A stretch of 64,000 nucleotides of DNA, from assembly GCF_025515455.1 (NCBI RefSeq), contig NZ_JAOPHP010000001.1:26657-90656 (forward strand). Direction: 5' to 3'. The notes below the pieces were generated by a model. The model had not been told where the DNA came from, did not search any database, and worked only from the letters and a program-made list of their open reading frames with translations. Source of the DNA: Mycoplasma sp. CSL7503-lung (lineage in GTDB: Bacteria; Bacillota_I; Bacilli_A; Mycoplasmatales; Metamycoplasmataceae). Each line of letters opens with the position of its first letter. Position 1 is the first letter of the stretch. Of the stretch, positions 10,960-20,582 are shown one piece after another. A program made the position numbers and the translations under genes.

Positions 10960-11787
10960 ATGTCAAATTTAAACAAATGACTTGAACTTTTAGAGTCAAA
11001 AAATGTAGAACATGCACCACAAGAAGTTCAGGAATTAACAGATGCTATTGGTGGTATTAAAAATATAGTATCTTTCAATAATAGTGTTTCTCAGTTAAGA
11101 TACGATCTTAGAAATCCATCATTGGTTAATGAAGAATTATTAAAAAAGCTTGGAGCAAAAAAAGTAAATTTATTTGCAGAACAAAAATATATTCAAGTTG
11201 AAATGGGTGATATTGTTGAAACAATTAATAAAGTAATTAAAAAATACGCTTCAGTTATTGTTGATAACTCTGAACACAATTTAACTACAACAACAAATAG
11301 CGTTGATGTAAAGGGACAAAAAGTGTCAAAAGAGATGGAAGTGATTGCTCCATTATCCGGAAAAGTAGTTTCTCTAGAATCTTTAAAAGATGGTGTATTT
11401 TCAAATGGTTTAGTTGGTAATGGTTTAGCAATTAAAATGGAAGGTAATTCAAAAGTTGAGTTATTAGCACCTTTCAATGGTAGAATCACAAGTATGCCTG
11501 CATCAAAAACTCAATTTATTTTTAAAACAAATTGCGATGTTGAACTAATTGTTTTAATTGGTCAAGATAGTTACAAATTAGATGGTTTAGGAATAGAAGG
11601 AAAAGTTGCTCTTAACGAAGAAGTTAAAGCAGGAGATACATTATTTGTAGTAGATTTAGAAAAATTTACAAACGAAAAAATTGATAAAACATTAATCATT
11701 TCAACAACAAGTGATTCAAGACTTAAAAAAGTTACAGAGACAGAAGAATTAGCAGTTTCTGGTAAAAAATTATTTAAATTAAGCTAA
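10960..11787 (+). CDS. Degenerate glucose PTS IIB-IIA-like protein
   Basis: 275 residues. Residues about 25-95 resemble the EIIB fold (GGIKNIVSFNNS...LRYDL) and about 120-265 the EIIA-Glc fold (VFSNGLVGNGLAIK, LLAPFNGRI, GLGIEGKV). Sugar import by this family requires a phospho-Cys in IIB and phospho-His in IIA. Here the IIB Cys position is Ser42, and the two IIA His positions are Thr184 and Leu199. No EIIC membrane domain is encoded nearby. The protein is therefore unlikely to carry phosphate and may be regulatory or vestigial. It is monocistronic, with an AAGGTAGG-type ribosome binding site and a strong terminator. Confidence 0.8.
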
Positions 11788-11800
11788 TAAAAAAATTTAT

Positions 11801-11849
11801 TAAAACTCGTAATAGTTTATATTAGTAAACTTATTACTGAGTTTTTATT
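11801..11849 (+). terminator. Strong terminator after PTS-like gene
   Basis: A long hairpin: AAAACTC plus GTAATAGTTTA pair with TAAACTTATTAC and GAGTTTT, followed by a T-rich tail. Confidence 0.8.
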
Positions 11850-11950
11850 TACGCAATATTTCATTAAATTACTTAATTTTCAAGTTGCTAAATGAAATTT
11901 ATATATAATATTAAAAATACAATTTAAAAAACAACCAAAGGAGACGATGT

Positions 11951-12610
11951 ATGAAAGCAAAACAACATGTAATAATTTTAATTAACGGCAAAAGAAGAAG
12001 TGGTAAAGGAATTTTAAGTCAAGGTCTTAAAAAATTATTAACAAAACAATTTGAAGATAATATTCACATACTTTCTTTTGCTGAACCTATCAAAAAGATT
12101 ACAGAACCAATTTTAGATGAAATTGAATGAGATAAAAAAGACAAAGAAGTTGTTAGACCGCTTTGAATAGCAATGGGTGAAGTTGGAAGAAATATTAACA
12201 ATAACATTTGATGTGGGCGCGTTTTTGAACGTATCACTGAAATAGCAGAACAATCTGCTAAAGAAAATAAAAATAGTTTATTTATTATTGATGATCTTCG
12301 TTTTCCTAATGAATTAGATTATTTCAAAAAACACTTAAAAGATATTCAACAAATAATAGACCCCACTAAAGAAAAGCATTTAGCTAGAGTCATAGCAATT
12401 AGAATTGAAAAATTTATGGATGCAAACAAATTTATTCCTGGAGTTGATGATAATTCAACGGAAATTAGTTTTGATAAACTTGTTAACTTAGTTTTTGATT
12501 ATATAGTACCTCAAAACACATTAATTAATGAAGAATTGGTTGCTGATTTCAAGGGTGTTGAAGTGGTTGCTAAATTATTAGTGGAGAATTATATTAAAAA
12601 TAATGGCTAG
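11951..12610 (+). CDS. Phage-type deoxynucleoside monophosphate kinase-like protein
   Basis: 219 residues. A P-loop (GKRRSGKG, residues 14-21) and an IDDLRFPNEL segment near residue 117 match the 'D-[VL]-RFPNE' signature of phage T4 gp1-like dNMP kinases and related P-loop kinases. Such enzymes phosphorylate dNMPs for DNA synthesis. The ribosome binding site is GGAGACG. An out-of-frame ATG four bases earlier is not used. The stop overlaps the next gene's start by 8 bp, so the two are coupled. Confidence 0.65.
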
Positions 12611-13463
12611 ACAATATTTTAATAAAAAACATTATGTTATAGACGAAGAAAAAAGAGTTGTGATATTATTGCCCGAATTTTATAATCAATTAAAAACCTT
12701 TGATAAATGAAAAGGTTATAAAAAAATAGGTGGTAGTAGTGTAGGAGATATTTTAACTCCCGGAAGATTTAAATCAGAATTTAATGCATTTTGCCATATT
12801 ACTAGATTAAAAATTCCTGTATTATCCAAAAAATATATAAATGCAGGTACAATATTAGAATCAAAGATTTTTGATGTATTTAGAAATTCTCCTCAAGTTA
12901 AAAAAAGAGGAATTACTATCGAAAATTATGTTGCTTCGGAACATGATTATGATTATTTTAAAAATGTAGATGATGTTCTTAGTGGTGTTCCTGATGGTTT
13001 TGACCCTATAAATAAAGTTATTTACGAAGTTAAAACTGCTGGCGAAGCTAAAAAAGAAAAATGAGATAATGAAGGTGTAGATCCTTCGTATTTAAAACAA
13101 GCTCAACTATATACATATCTAATGTCTAAAAAAATAGGTCAAAATGTTGATTATTATTCTATTTTAGTTGCGTTTTTATCAGATGAAAAAGGTGATTATT
13201 TAGACCCTGCTAATGTAGATTTAAATCAGCGTTATATGAAAGTGTATTCAAGAAAAGTAAATAAAGTTGAAGTTGAAGATGATATTAGAATCGTTCGTGA
13301 ATGATATAAAAAATATACAAATACAGATACATCGCCACAATTTGATTTTTCTAATGATGCAGATCAATTAGATTTTTTAAGATGTGAAAATCAAGAACAA
13401 TATCAAGAGTTAATTAAAAAGTGAAAAGATTCAGGTAAAGCAGACCCTGATTTTATAGGGTAA
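12603..13463 (+). CDS. YqaJ/RecB-like PD-(D/E)XK nuclease
   Basis: 286 residues. The core has GTILESKIF (first acidic residue), SGVPDGFD (Asp), then VIYEVKTA (Glu-x-Lys) and YLKQAQLYTYL (Gln helix). This is the order of motifs in YqaJ/lambda-exonuclease/RecB-family nucleases. The start ATG lies inside the kinase gene (ATGGCTAG overlap). With the kinase it resembles a phage replication/recombination pair now fixed in mycoplasmas. The natural substrate is unknown. I have seen this family named MAGa7180-like in mycoplasmas. Confidence 0.7.
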
Positions 13464-13468
13464 ATCAA

Positions 13469-13503
13469 TTAAAAAATTAGCAAAAAGTTGCTAATTTTTT
13501 AAT
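13469..13503. terminator. Bidirectional terminator
   Basis: Perfect stem AAAAAATTAGCAA / TTGCTAATTTTTT between the nuclease gene and the convergent rluB, overlapping the rluB stop. Confidence 0.85.
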
Positions 13504-14248
13504 TATCTTTCTTTTTATCAGTTTTTAATAATTTTTCTTCTTGTAATCTTACAAGGTTCTTTAAATCTTTAATTTCTTTTGGTTTTAGCGGGCGATAATA
13601 ACCTAGAGGTAATTTTTCAACTGTTATTCCAGCGTATTCTAATCTTTTTAAATTTATAACCATTTTATTTACTGTTTCAAATAATTTTTTAACATGATGA
13701 TAAGTTCCTAAACTAAGTACAACGAAATAACTTTTCGGACTATCTTCACCTACAGGTATAACATCTTGAACACTCTTAGTATTATTTACTTTTACAATAC
13801 CATTTAATTTTTTTAATTCTTTTGGTGTCAATTTCTCATTTAATCTAGCTCTATAAACTCTTAATATTTGATATTTTGGATGAGTTAATTTATTAGCCAA
13901 ATCTCCGTCATTTGTTAAAATTAAAGCTCCTGTTGTATCATAATCTAGCCTACCTACAGGAAATATTTTGTATGGAGTATCAATTAAATCCGTTACTTTT
14001 TTTCTATTGAAATTATCTTTAAGTGTGGATACTGTTTTAGGTGGTTTATTTAGAATAAAATAAACTTTTTCTTCTTCACTTTCAATTGGTACATTATTAA
14101 CTAATATTTCATCATTAAAAGATGCTTTATCCCCTAATTTTGCAACTATTCCATTTACTTTAACTTTTCCGTTAGTAATTAATTTTTCGGCCTCTCTACG
14201 AGATGCAACCCCGGCTTTGGAGAGTATTTTTTGTAAACGTTCTTCCAT
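13499..14248 (-). CDS. rluB: 23S rRNA pseudouridine synthase, RsuA/RluB family
   Basis: 249 residues. An N-terminal S4 RNA-binding domain (ERLQKILSKAGVASRREAEKL) is followed by the catalytic domain with the Asp motif GRLDYDTTGALILTNDGD near residue 103. Family members isomerise a uridine in helix 89 of 23S rRNA or in 16S rRNA. It is the last gene of the long minus-strand operon, starting 2 bp after the nadD stop. RluB versus RsuA is not certain from sequence alone. Confidence 0.85.
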   Translation of the reverse strand: MEERLQKILSKAGVASRREAEKLITNGKVKVNGIVAKLGDKASFNDEILVNNVPIESEEEKVYFILNKPPKTVSTLKDNFNRKKVTDLIDTPYKIFPVGRLDYDTTGALILTNDGDLANKLTHPKYQILRVYRARLNEKLTPKELKKLNGIVKVNNTKSVQDVIPVGEDSPKSYFVVLSLGTYHHVKKLFETVNKMVINLKRLEYAGITVEKLPLGYYRPLKPKEIKDLKNLVRLQEEKLLKTDKKKDN

Positions 14249-14250
14249 AT

Positions 14251-15357
14251 TTATTTTTCTCCCTTTATGTATTTTTGATAAATTAACTCAGTTTCTTTAT
14301 CAAAAATCACACCTTTATCAATATTCCATTGATAAGTAATTTTTATCACTTCTCTAAAAGCTTGATCTAAATTTTCATAAGCTAATTTTTTTATTCTTTG
14401 CACACCTTTAAAATGAACTATAGAATTTACTTTATCAGATAATACAATTATTTTATCTAATGTATTCATATCTTCTCTCATACTTGTATGATATTTTATG
14501 GAATTTAATATTTCTAAATCTTCTATTCCATAAACATACTTAGCTCATAAATATCCGCAAACTTGATGTAAAAAGTGTTCCGGAGTGTCGATTAATTCTG
14601 GTTCTGTTATTTTAATAAAATTTCTTGAGTTTTCTACACTTCATTCTTTTGCGATATCGTGTAAAATACCCGCTTTATACGCTTTAAGGGCGCTTACACC
14701 ATTTAATTTAGCTATTTCTGCAGCAAAATTAGCTGTTAAACTTGAATGTTTAGCTCTGCGTGCTGAAAGTGAATTATGTATTATTTCAAATAAGTACAAT
14801 CCTTTTTCTTGTATGTAGTTGATTACTTTAGGATCTAGATAAGAAAAAACTTTATTATTTTCTATTATTGAGAAACCTTTTTTAAAATCAGTAGAAGAAT
14901 AATCGTATAATTTATTGTTTAACAAAATTCCATTATATCTTTTAAGATTAAGTTTATTGATGTTTTTATCTCTACGTGCCGCAACTATTTTAGTTAATGT
15001 TGAAATAGTTTCTATATCTTTTCATTTATTTAATTTAGGTAAATTATCTGATCCTATAATTAAATATAACTCATCATTTTTATATTTATTTTTTAAATAT
15101 TTAACAGTGTCTATTGTATAACTGATATTATTTCTTTTCGCTTCAAATAAGCAAAGTTCCATTTTATCTTCTAAAACCAAATTAATCATATTTATTTTAT
15201 CTTCGGTTTTAACACCACTTTTATTTTTAAAAGGTGATTGATAAGTTGGAACTATTAATAATTTATCTAGACCAAGTTCACTTATCGCATCTTTTGCTAT
15301 TTGTATATGACCTTTATGTATTGGGTCAAAACTACCCCCGTAAATACCAATTTTCAT
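14251..15357 (-). CDS. nadD: Nicotinate-nucleotide adenylyltransferase fused to HD hydrolase
   Basis: 368 residues with two domains. The N-terminal 190 or so are NadD: GIYGGSFDPIHKGHI is the nucleotidyltransferase signature (the HxGH-type motif reads HKGH), and IIGSDNLPKLNKW is also conserved. It makes deamido-NAD from nicotinate mononucleotide and ATP. The C-terminal part carries HSSLTANFA and ILHDIAKEW, an HD phosphohydrolase of the YqeK type. The fusion is common in mycoplasmas, whereas Bacillus has separate nadD and yqeK. It works downstream of PncB (5.7 kb). It lies 12 bp after dinB in the same operon. Confidence 0.9.
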
Positions 15358-15369
15358 ATTTCTCCTTGA

Positions 15370-16608
15370 TTATTTTTTAAAAATACTATGTGATATTAAA
15401 TTTATCTCGTGATTAATTTTAATTTTTTCTTTTTTACTTAATTCTGATAATTTAAAAACGTTTGTACTTTTTATTTTTTTATTTACTTGAGCAATTATGC
15501 TTTCTACTTTTTCTTTTTGCTCATCGACTTTTTTTGTTTCTCCTAAAAGAGAAAAATGATTATAAATACTATCTTTATCAACTAATTTAGATACCCTAAT
15601 TCCAATTCCTTTTATATTATTCAAATCTATATTTTTATCAATTAATTTTTTAATATGTTTATATATTTCGTTTGAATCATTAGTAGGGGGTATGTTTTTA
15701 TTATAAGCTTTTCATTTTTTGTTATAGTCTCTAATTACTAAAGATAAATTTTTAGCTAATAAGAATTCTTCTTTTAATCTATTACTAATATTAAATGCAA
15801 TTTTATTTACTTTATCTAAAATTTCGATTTCATCATACTCATATTCAAAGGTTATTTCGTTCCCCATAACTTTGTTTTGCTCTATTCCAAAGTTTAAATC
15901 ACTATTTTTTTCTATATCTAAACTATCTAAATATTTATAAGCTGTAGTTTTGAAAACTTGTAATAATTCAAAATCGTTTTTTTCTTTTTTTGCTAAATCA
16001 CCAATAGTAAAAATATTTATTTGTCTAAGTTTATTTGCTATTTTAGATCCGATACCGTGAAATTTCTCAATATCTAATGCGAAAAAACTTTCTTTATAAT
16101 TATTTTCGTCTGTATAACCAATACCAAAAGGTTTTGAAATATTAGTAGTCATTTTAGCGTAAAACTTATTTAAAGATATTCCTATGGTTATTGGTATATC
16201 AAATTTTTCTAAAATAGTTATTTGAATTTTTTTTGCATAATTAATTGCTTGTTCTTTATTTTTTAAAATAATGTTCGGAACAATATAACACTCATCAATT
16301 GACGCCACTTCAATTTTGGTTGAAAAATTGTTTTTTAAATATTTAAAAATTTTATTAGACAAATATTGATATAACCTAAAATACGGTTTTTCAATTATTG
16401 TTTTAGGTTCGATTGCTAAAATTTCATAAACTTTAGAACCTGCTTTTACTCCTAATTTTTTTAATTCATAACTAATCGAAACCGCAACAGAATGTTTTTC
16501 AGATCTAGCTATAGCTATTGGTTTATTTTTTAAATTTGGTTTAATAGTTCTTATCGCACTAACAAAATATGAATCAAAATCTATATGAAAAATATATTTA
16601 TTATTCAT
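15370..16608 (-). CDS. dinB: Y-family DNA polymerase IV
   Basis: 412 residues. The palm motif HIDFDSYFVSA and the catalytic SIDECY (Asp-Glu) are intact, as is the ITIGISLNKFYAKM segment. The helix-hairpin-helix region reads FHGIGSKIANKL. A C-terminal little-finger domain follows, read through one TGA Trp. The enzyme performs error-prone translesion synthesis. Its start ATG overlaps the end of sufU by 8 bp, so a repair polymerase is translationally coupled to an iron-sulfur assembly gene. Confidence 0.9.
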
Positions 16609-17017
16609 TTTCTAAGAAATATTTAGGTGTTAATAATGCACACACCACTCTATTCAAGTGAGTTTTAGTATTAAAAAATACTCATAAATCACCAAGCGAA
16701 TTAATTTGTTCGTCACTAAGTTGCTCTTGGTTTACAAATTTTTCAAATAAAAGTGTTAGTTCTTTGATTTCGTTTAATGATAAACCTTTTATTTTATCTA
16801 AAAATATATCTGTAGAAGCCATAAACACAGCACAACCATGGCCATTAAAACGAACATCCACTAGTTTATCATCCTCTCATTCTGTTTGAATATTTAATTT
16901 ATCTGAACATGTTGTGCTAAAACAAGTTTGAAATTCTCCTTGTAATTCTGTTTTATTGTTAGGTTTAGTATAATGAGACATAATCAATTCTCTAGCTATA
17001 TTAGGATTAAAACGCAT
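16601..17017 (-). CDS. sufU: Iron-sulfur cluster scaffold, SufU/IscU type
   Basis: 138 residues. The three scaffold cysteines are present: TTC37SD, GHGC62AVFMAS and NRVVCALL near the C-terminus. SufU accepts persulfide sulfur from SufS and assembles or transfers Fe-S clusters. The start lies within the last codons of sufS (11 bp overlap) and the stop overlaps dinB. This compact pair is likely the only Fe-S machinery, as usual in mycoplasmas. Confidence 0.88.
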
Positions 17018-18164
17018 AAAAATCGCCTCCATTTTTCAATGTTTCTATTAATTTATCAATATCTTCATAATTGTTATATATTGCTAACGAAATCCTTAAA
17101 TATGAATATTCTTGTTTTATATTTCTTAAATACGGAGCGCAAAAGATCCCTGCAATAGTATAAATTTGTTTAGAACCTAAATAAGTGGCTACATCTTGAG
17201 AATTTATTCCTTTAACATTTATTAAAGCAATATAGTCTCCGGGCTTTGAAAATACTTCTATTTTTTCTAATTTAGATAGTTCCTCGTGTAAGTAAATAGA
17301 TAGTTTTTTTAAAATTTCTTGTGTTCTTTGGTATCCTATTTCATTAAAAAAATCCAAAGATTTATTAAACATATACATACCTGCAATATCCGGTGTTCCA
17401 GGTTCGAAAGCAGCTATAGTCTTCTTAAGAGTTCATGTTGTATCTGTGTTAATATCATCGATAGCACCACCACCAAATTTAACAGGCTTCATTTGTTTTA
17501 ATAATTCTGTTTTGACTGCTAAAACACCCAATCCAGTTGGTCCGTAAAATTTATTTGTACTAAATGCTATTGCGTCAGAAAAAGAAAAAGAAACTTTTTG
17601 ATGAGCTATCGCTTGTGCAGCGTCATTAAATAAATATGCATTCTTTTCTTTAACTAATTTATAAATGTTATTTAAATCAAAATTTTGATTAAAATTATTA
17701 GTTTCTTGTGCTAATGAAACAATTTTTAAATTAGGGGTATTATTGATATCATCAATCAAGTTTTCGCTAAATTTAATTATCGCACCACTTTGTTTAGATA
17801 TTTCAATTCATGGAATTATATTTGAAGAATGATTAAATGAACTTAATAAAATAACTTCATTTTTTTTAATTAATTGACTAAACATTCTAACAAAAATATT
17901 AATAGATTCAGTTGTACCACTTGTAAAAATTATTTCTGAATCTTCAGCGTCGAGTAAGTTTGCTACTTTATTTCTAACATTTATTATTGTTTGATTAATT
18001 TCATTCCCTAAAGGTGTGTCGGCAGTTCTCGATGAAATAGATTTATTTGTATAATATTCAGTGATTGCATTAGTTGCTATAGCAGGTTTTAATACGAGTG
18101 CCGCACTATCAAAATATGTAATATTTTTTAAAATAGGAAATTGTTTTCTAATATCATTATTCAT
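17007..18164 (-). CDS. sufS: Cysteine desulfurase, SufS/CsdA type
   Basis: 385 residues, a PLP-dependent class V aminotransferase fold. Motifs: YFDSAALVLKP at the N-terminus, IIFTSGTTESIN for phosphate binding, and NDAAQAIAH for the pyridine-N Asp. The Schiff-base lysine is Lys205 in STNKFYGPTG, and the catalytic Cys lies in IFCAPYL. It releases sulfur from cysteine and passes it to SufU, encoded immediately downstream with overlap. Asn replaces the usual His before the lysine (NK instead of HK). Confidence 0.92.
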
Positions 18165-18165
18165 A

Positions 18166-18603
18166 TTAAATAACCTTTCTCAAAAGTTTTATTAAGTATT
18201 TATTATAATTTTTGATTTTTTTAAATTCATCCAAAAAATTATAATAATAATGTCTTTTTTGATGATTAAACTCAACTTCATCAACTTCTTTATTAATTAT
18301 TTTTAATAAACTAAATTTTTGTAATTTTCATTTTTTAAAATATGCATGATAAAAAACAAATTTATAAAAATTATTAATCATTATTTTTTTATTTTTATCT
18401 AAATTATCCTTAAAGGTTATTTTTTCGAAAAAATTGACAATGAACTCCTCAATGTTATCTCACTTTTTGTTATTTAAAAATTTAAGAACTTGATTTAATT
18501 CAATTTTTTCGATTAAATTCATTTCTTTGAAAATTAAAAAAGTGTAATTTATTGTTTTATTTCATGAATTAATAAATAATTTATTTCAAAATCATTGCAT
18601 CAT
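18166..18603 (-). CDS. Hypothetical protein between nusB and sufS
   Basis: 145 residues, strongly basic and aromatic (many Lys, Asn, Phe, Tyr), helical in character, with no signal peptide. It starts immediately after the nusB stop (TAAATGATG, two tandem ATGs) and stops 1 bp before sufS, so it is a genuine member of the operon. Several Trp are TGA, which breaks the ORF in a standard-code translation. No family recognised. Confidence 0.65.
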
Positions 18604-19068
18604 TTAGTTTTGTTCGTTCTTTGTTTTATTTTCGATTAGTAAAATAGCCTTATAAAAATTTTCTAATATTCCATTTACAAGATTTTTTTTATCTTTATTT
18701 TGTTCACCATCTTCGAGTGGATAGTACATTTTGGTAATTTCTATAGCTTCATTAAAAACTATTTTAGGTTGTATTATTTTAAATTCGCTTGCAGCATTTA
18801 TTAAAATAGCTCTTATCAAAGGGTCAATTCTATTTCATGATCAATTTTCATTTAATAGACGATTAAAAATGTTTTTGCTAAATATATATGAATTTTCAAT
18901 TCTTCTTAAAGTTTTTAATTGTTCATTATTTAGATTAAATTCTTGTTTTATTTCTTCTAAACTAATTTTTTCGCCTAATAATTCATATTTATATAAAACC
19001 GAAATAACTTCAATCCTTAATTCTCTACGTGTTTTATTTTTTTTATTTTTAAAAATTTCTACTTCCAT
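18604..19068 (-). CDS. nusB: Transcription antitermination factor NusB
   Basis: 154 residues, all-helical. The C-terminal NusB signature is visible: NRIDPLIRAILINAASEF, VFNEAIEITKMY and NLVNGILENF. NusB with NusE (S10) supports rRNA antitermination. It is the first gene of the minus-strand operon running to rluB. A TATAAT-like box lies upstream near 19090-19100. Confidence 0.85.
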
Positions 19069-19152
19069 GTATACTCCTAAGTCTAATTATTTTATAATTA
19101 TATCAAAAATACGCATATTTTACCATATAAACTCATTTTTATAAAAATTTAA

Positions 19153-19190
19153 GTATAAAAAAGTATTTACTTAGAAATACTTTATTTTTT
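19153..19190 (-). terminator. Terminator of MFS gene
   Basis: Read on the minus strand, AAAGTATTT / AAATACTTT is followed by a T-run and overlaps the stop of the transporter gene. Confidence 0.7.
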
Positions 19191-20480
19191 ATCTATCTTG
19201 TATTTACTATACGAAATCAAACATACATTAATAAATAGAATAACTGTAAAAATACTAAAACTAATTTTAAAGTTAAAAAATCTGTAAAAAATTGTTAAGA
19301 CAACTATTATCAAAGAATAAACTATAATTCTAATCGATAATGCGTATGCATTTTGCTTATTGTAATCTTTCTTACTAAAGTTTTGATAAATTATATTATT
19401 TGATGTCGGTTCGGTGTAAGAATTAAAAAAGTTTTGAAAACCACTTAAACTAAAAAAACCTACCAATAATAATGTGTTATTTTTTGAAAAAAATAAAACA
19501 AATATAAAAACAAAATGTAAAACAAAGATAATTCACATTAACAAGTGAAATATTTTATTACTCTTAATTTTATATTTAAATTTAGATAAAATTAAAAGTA
19601 ATATAGTGCTTATTAGACCGGAGCTATATAGTATAAACCTATATAAATATCCATATTTTTCAATTTCAAAGTCTTTTATTTCTTTTAAAAATTGAATAAT
19701 ACCAGCTTGCCTTGGATATAAAAATAATTGAATTATCATCATCGAACTAATTGCGAAAATTCAAACATGAGTATTGTTTTCTTTCTCTAGTTGTTTTTTA
19801 GTATTTTGTTTCGTAAATTCGGTTGCTATCTTTTTTTGCTGTATCAATAAGTAAATTAAATCAGATAAAATGAATGCTACTAAATTAAAAATCATTATAT
19901 ACTTAAACTCAACATATTTTTCAATTAAAAAGCCTAAAATTGGTGACAAAAAGGTTGCTGATCCATATGCTAATATGTTAAGTATGTTGAAAGAATGTAA
20001 TGTATTACTATCAATGCTTGAATAATAAACAATATTTTTTGTAGCAATGAGTCTTATACCGTCAGAAAATGCATAAACTGTATTTACAATAAAAATACCT
20101 ATTAGTAGTATAGTTATATTATCTATAAAAATATTAGATATCAATAATATTAATAAAAATAATATTGAACCAAAATCAGCTATAAAAATTAATTGTTTAG
20201 GGCTAAATTTTTTAGCTAAATTTGGTCCTAAAAAGTATATAATGACAGAAGGTAGTTGTATCATTAAATAAAATAATGATACAAATCAATCATTATGTAT
20301 ATTTGCAGCTATAAAAATTGAAGAATTAAATCTAAAAGTTATTGTTGCTAAAATTGATAAAAACATTCCTAGAGTATATTTTAATTTATTAAAACTTATA
20401 TCTTTATCATTTAATGAGTCTTTATGTGGTTTCATTTTATCTACAAAATTAGTTTGTAGATAATTTATATTATTATTCAT
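19182..20480 (-). CDS. Major facilitator superfamily transporter
   Basis: 432 residues with about 12 hydrophobic segments in two halves joined by a charged loop (QQKKIATEFTKQNTKK). The loop after helix 2 (FLGPNLAKKFSPKQL) matches the MFS motif A position in degenerate form. The layout resembles macrolide-efflux/enterobactin-exporter-like MFS proteins of Firmicutes and mycoplasmas. Monocistronic between two terminators. Substrate unknown. Confidence 0.7.
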
Positions 20481-20539
20481 CAGAACTTCCTTTAATTCTA
20501 TATTTTATACCTTTTATAAGGTAAATATAATTTTTTAAT

Positions 20540-20582
20540 AAAAAATACAAAACAGCATAATTGATAGCTGTTTTGTATTTTA
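20540..20582 (-). terminator. Terminator of DUF31 protease gene
   Basis: Very strong stem AAATACAAAACAGC / GCTGTTTTGTATTT, with T-run on the minus strand. Confidence 0.85.
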
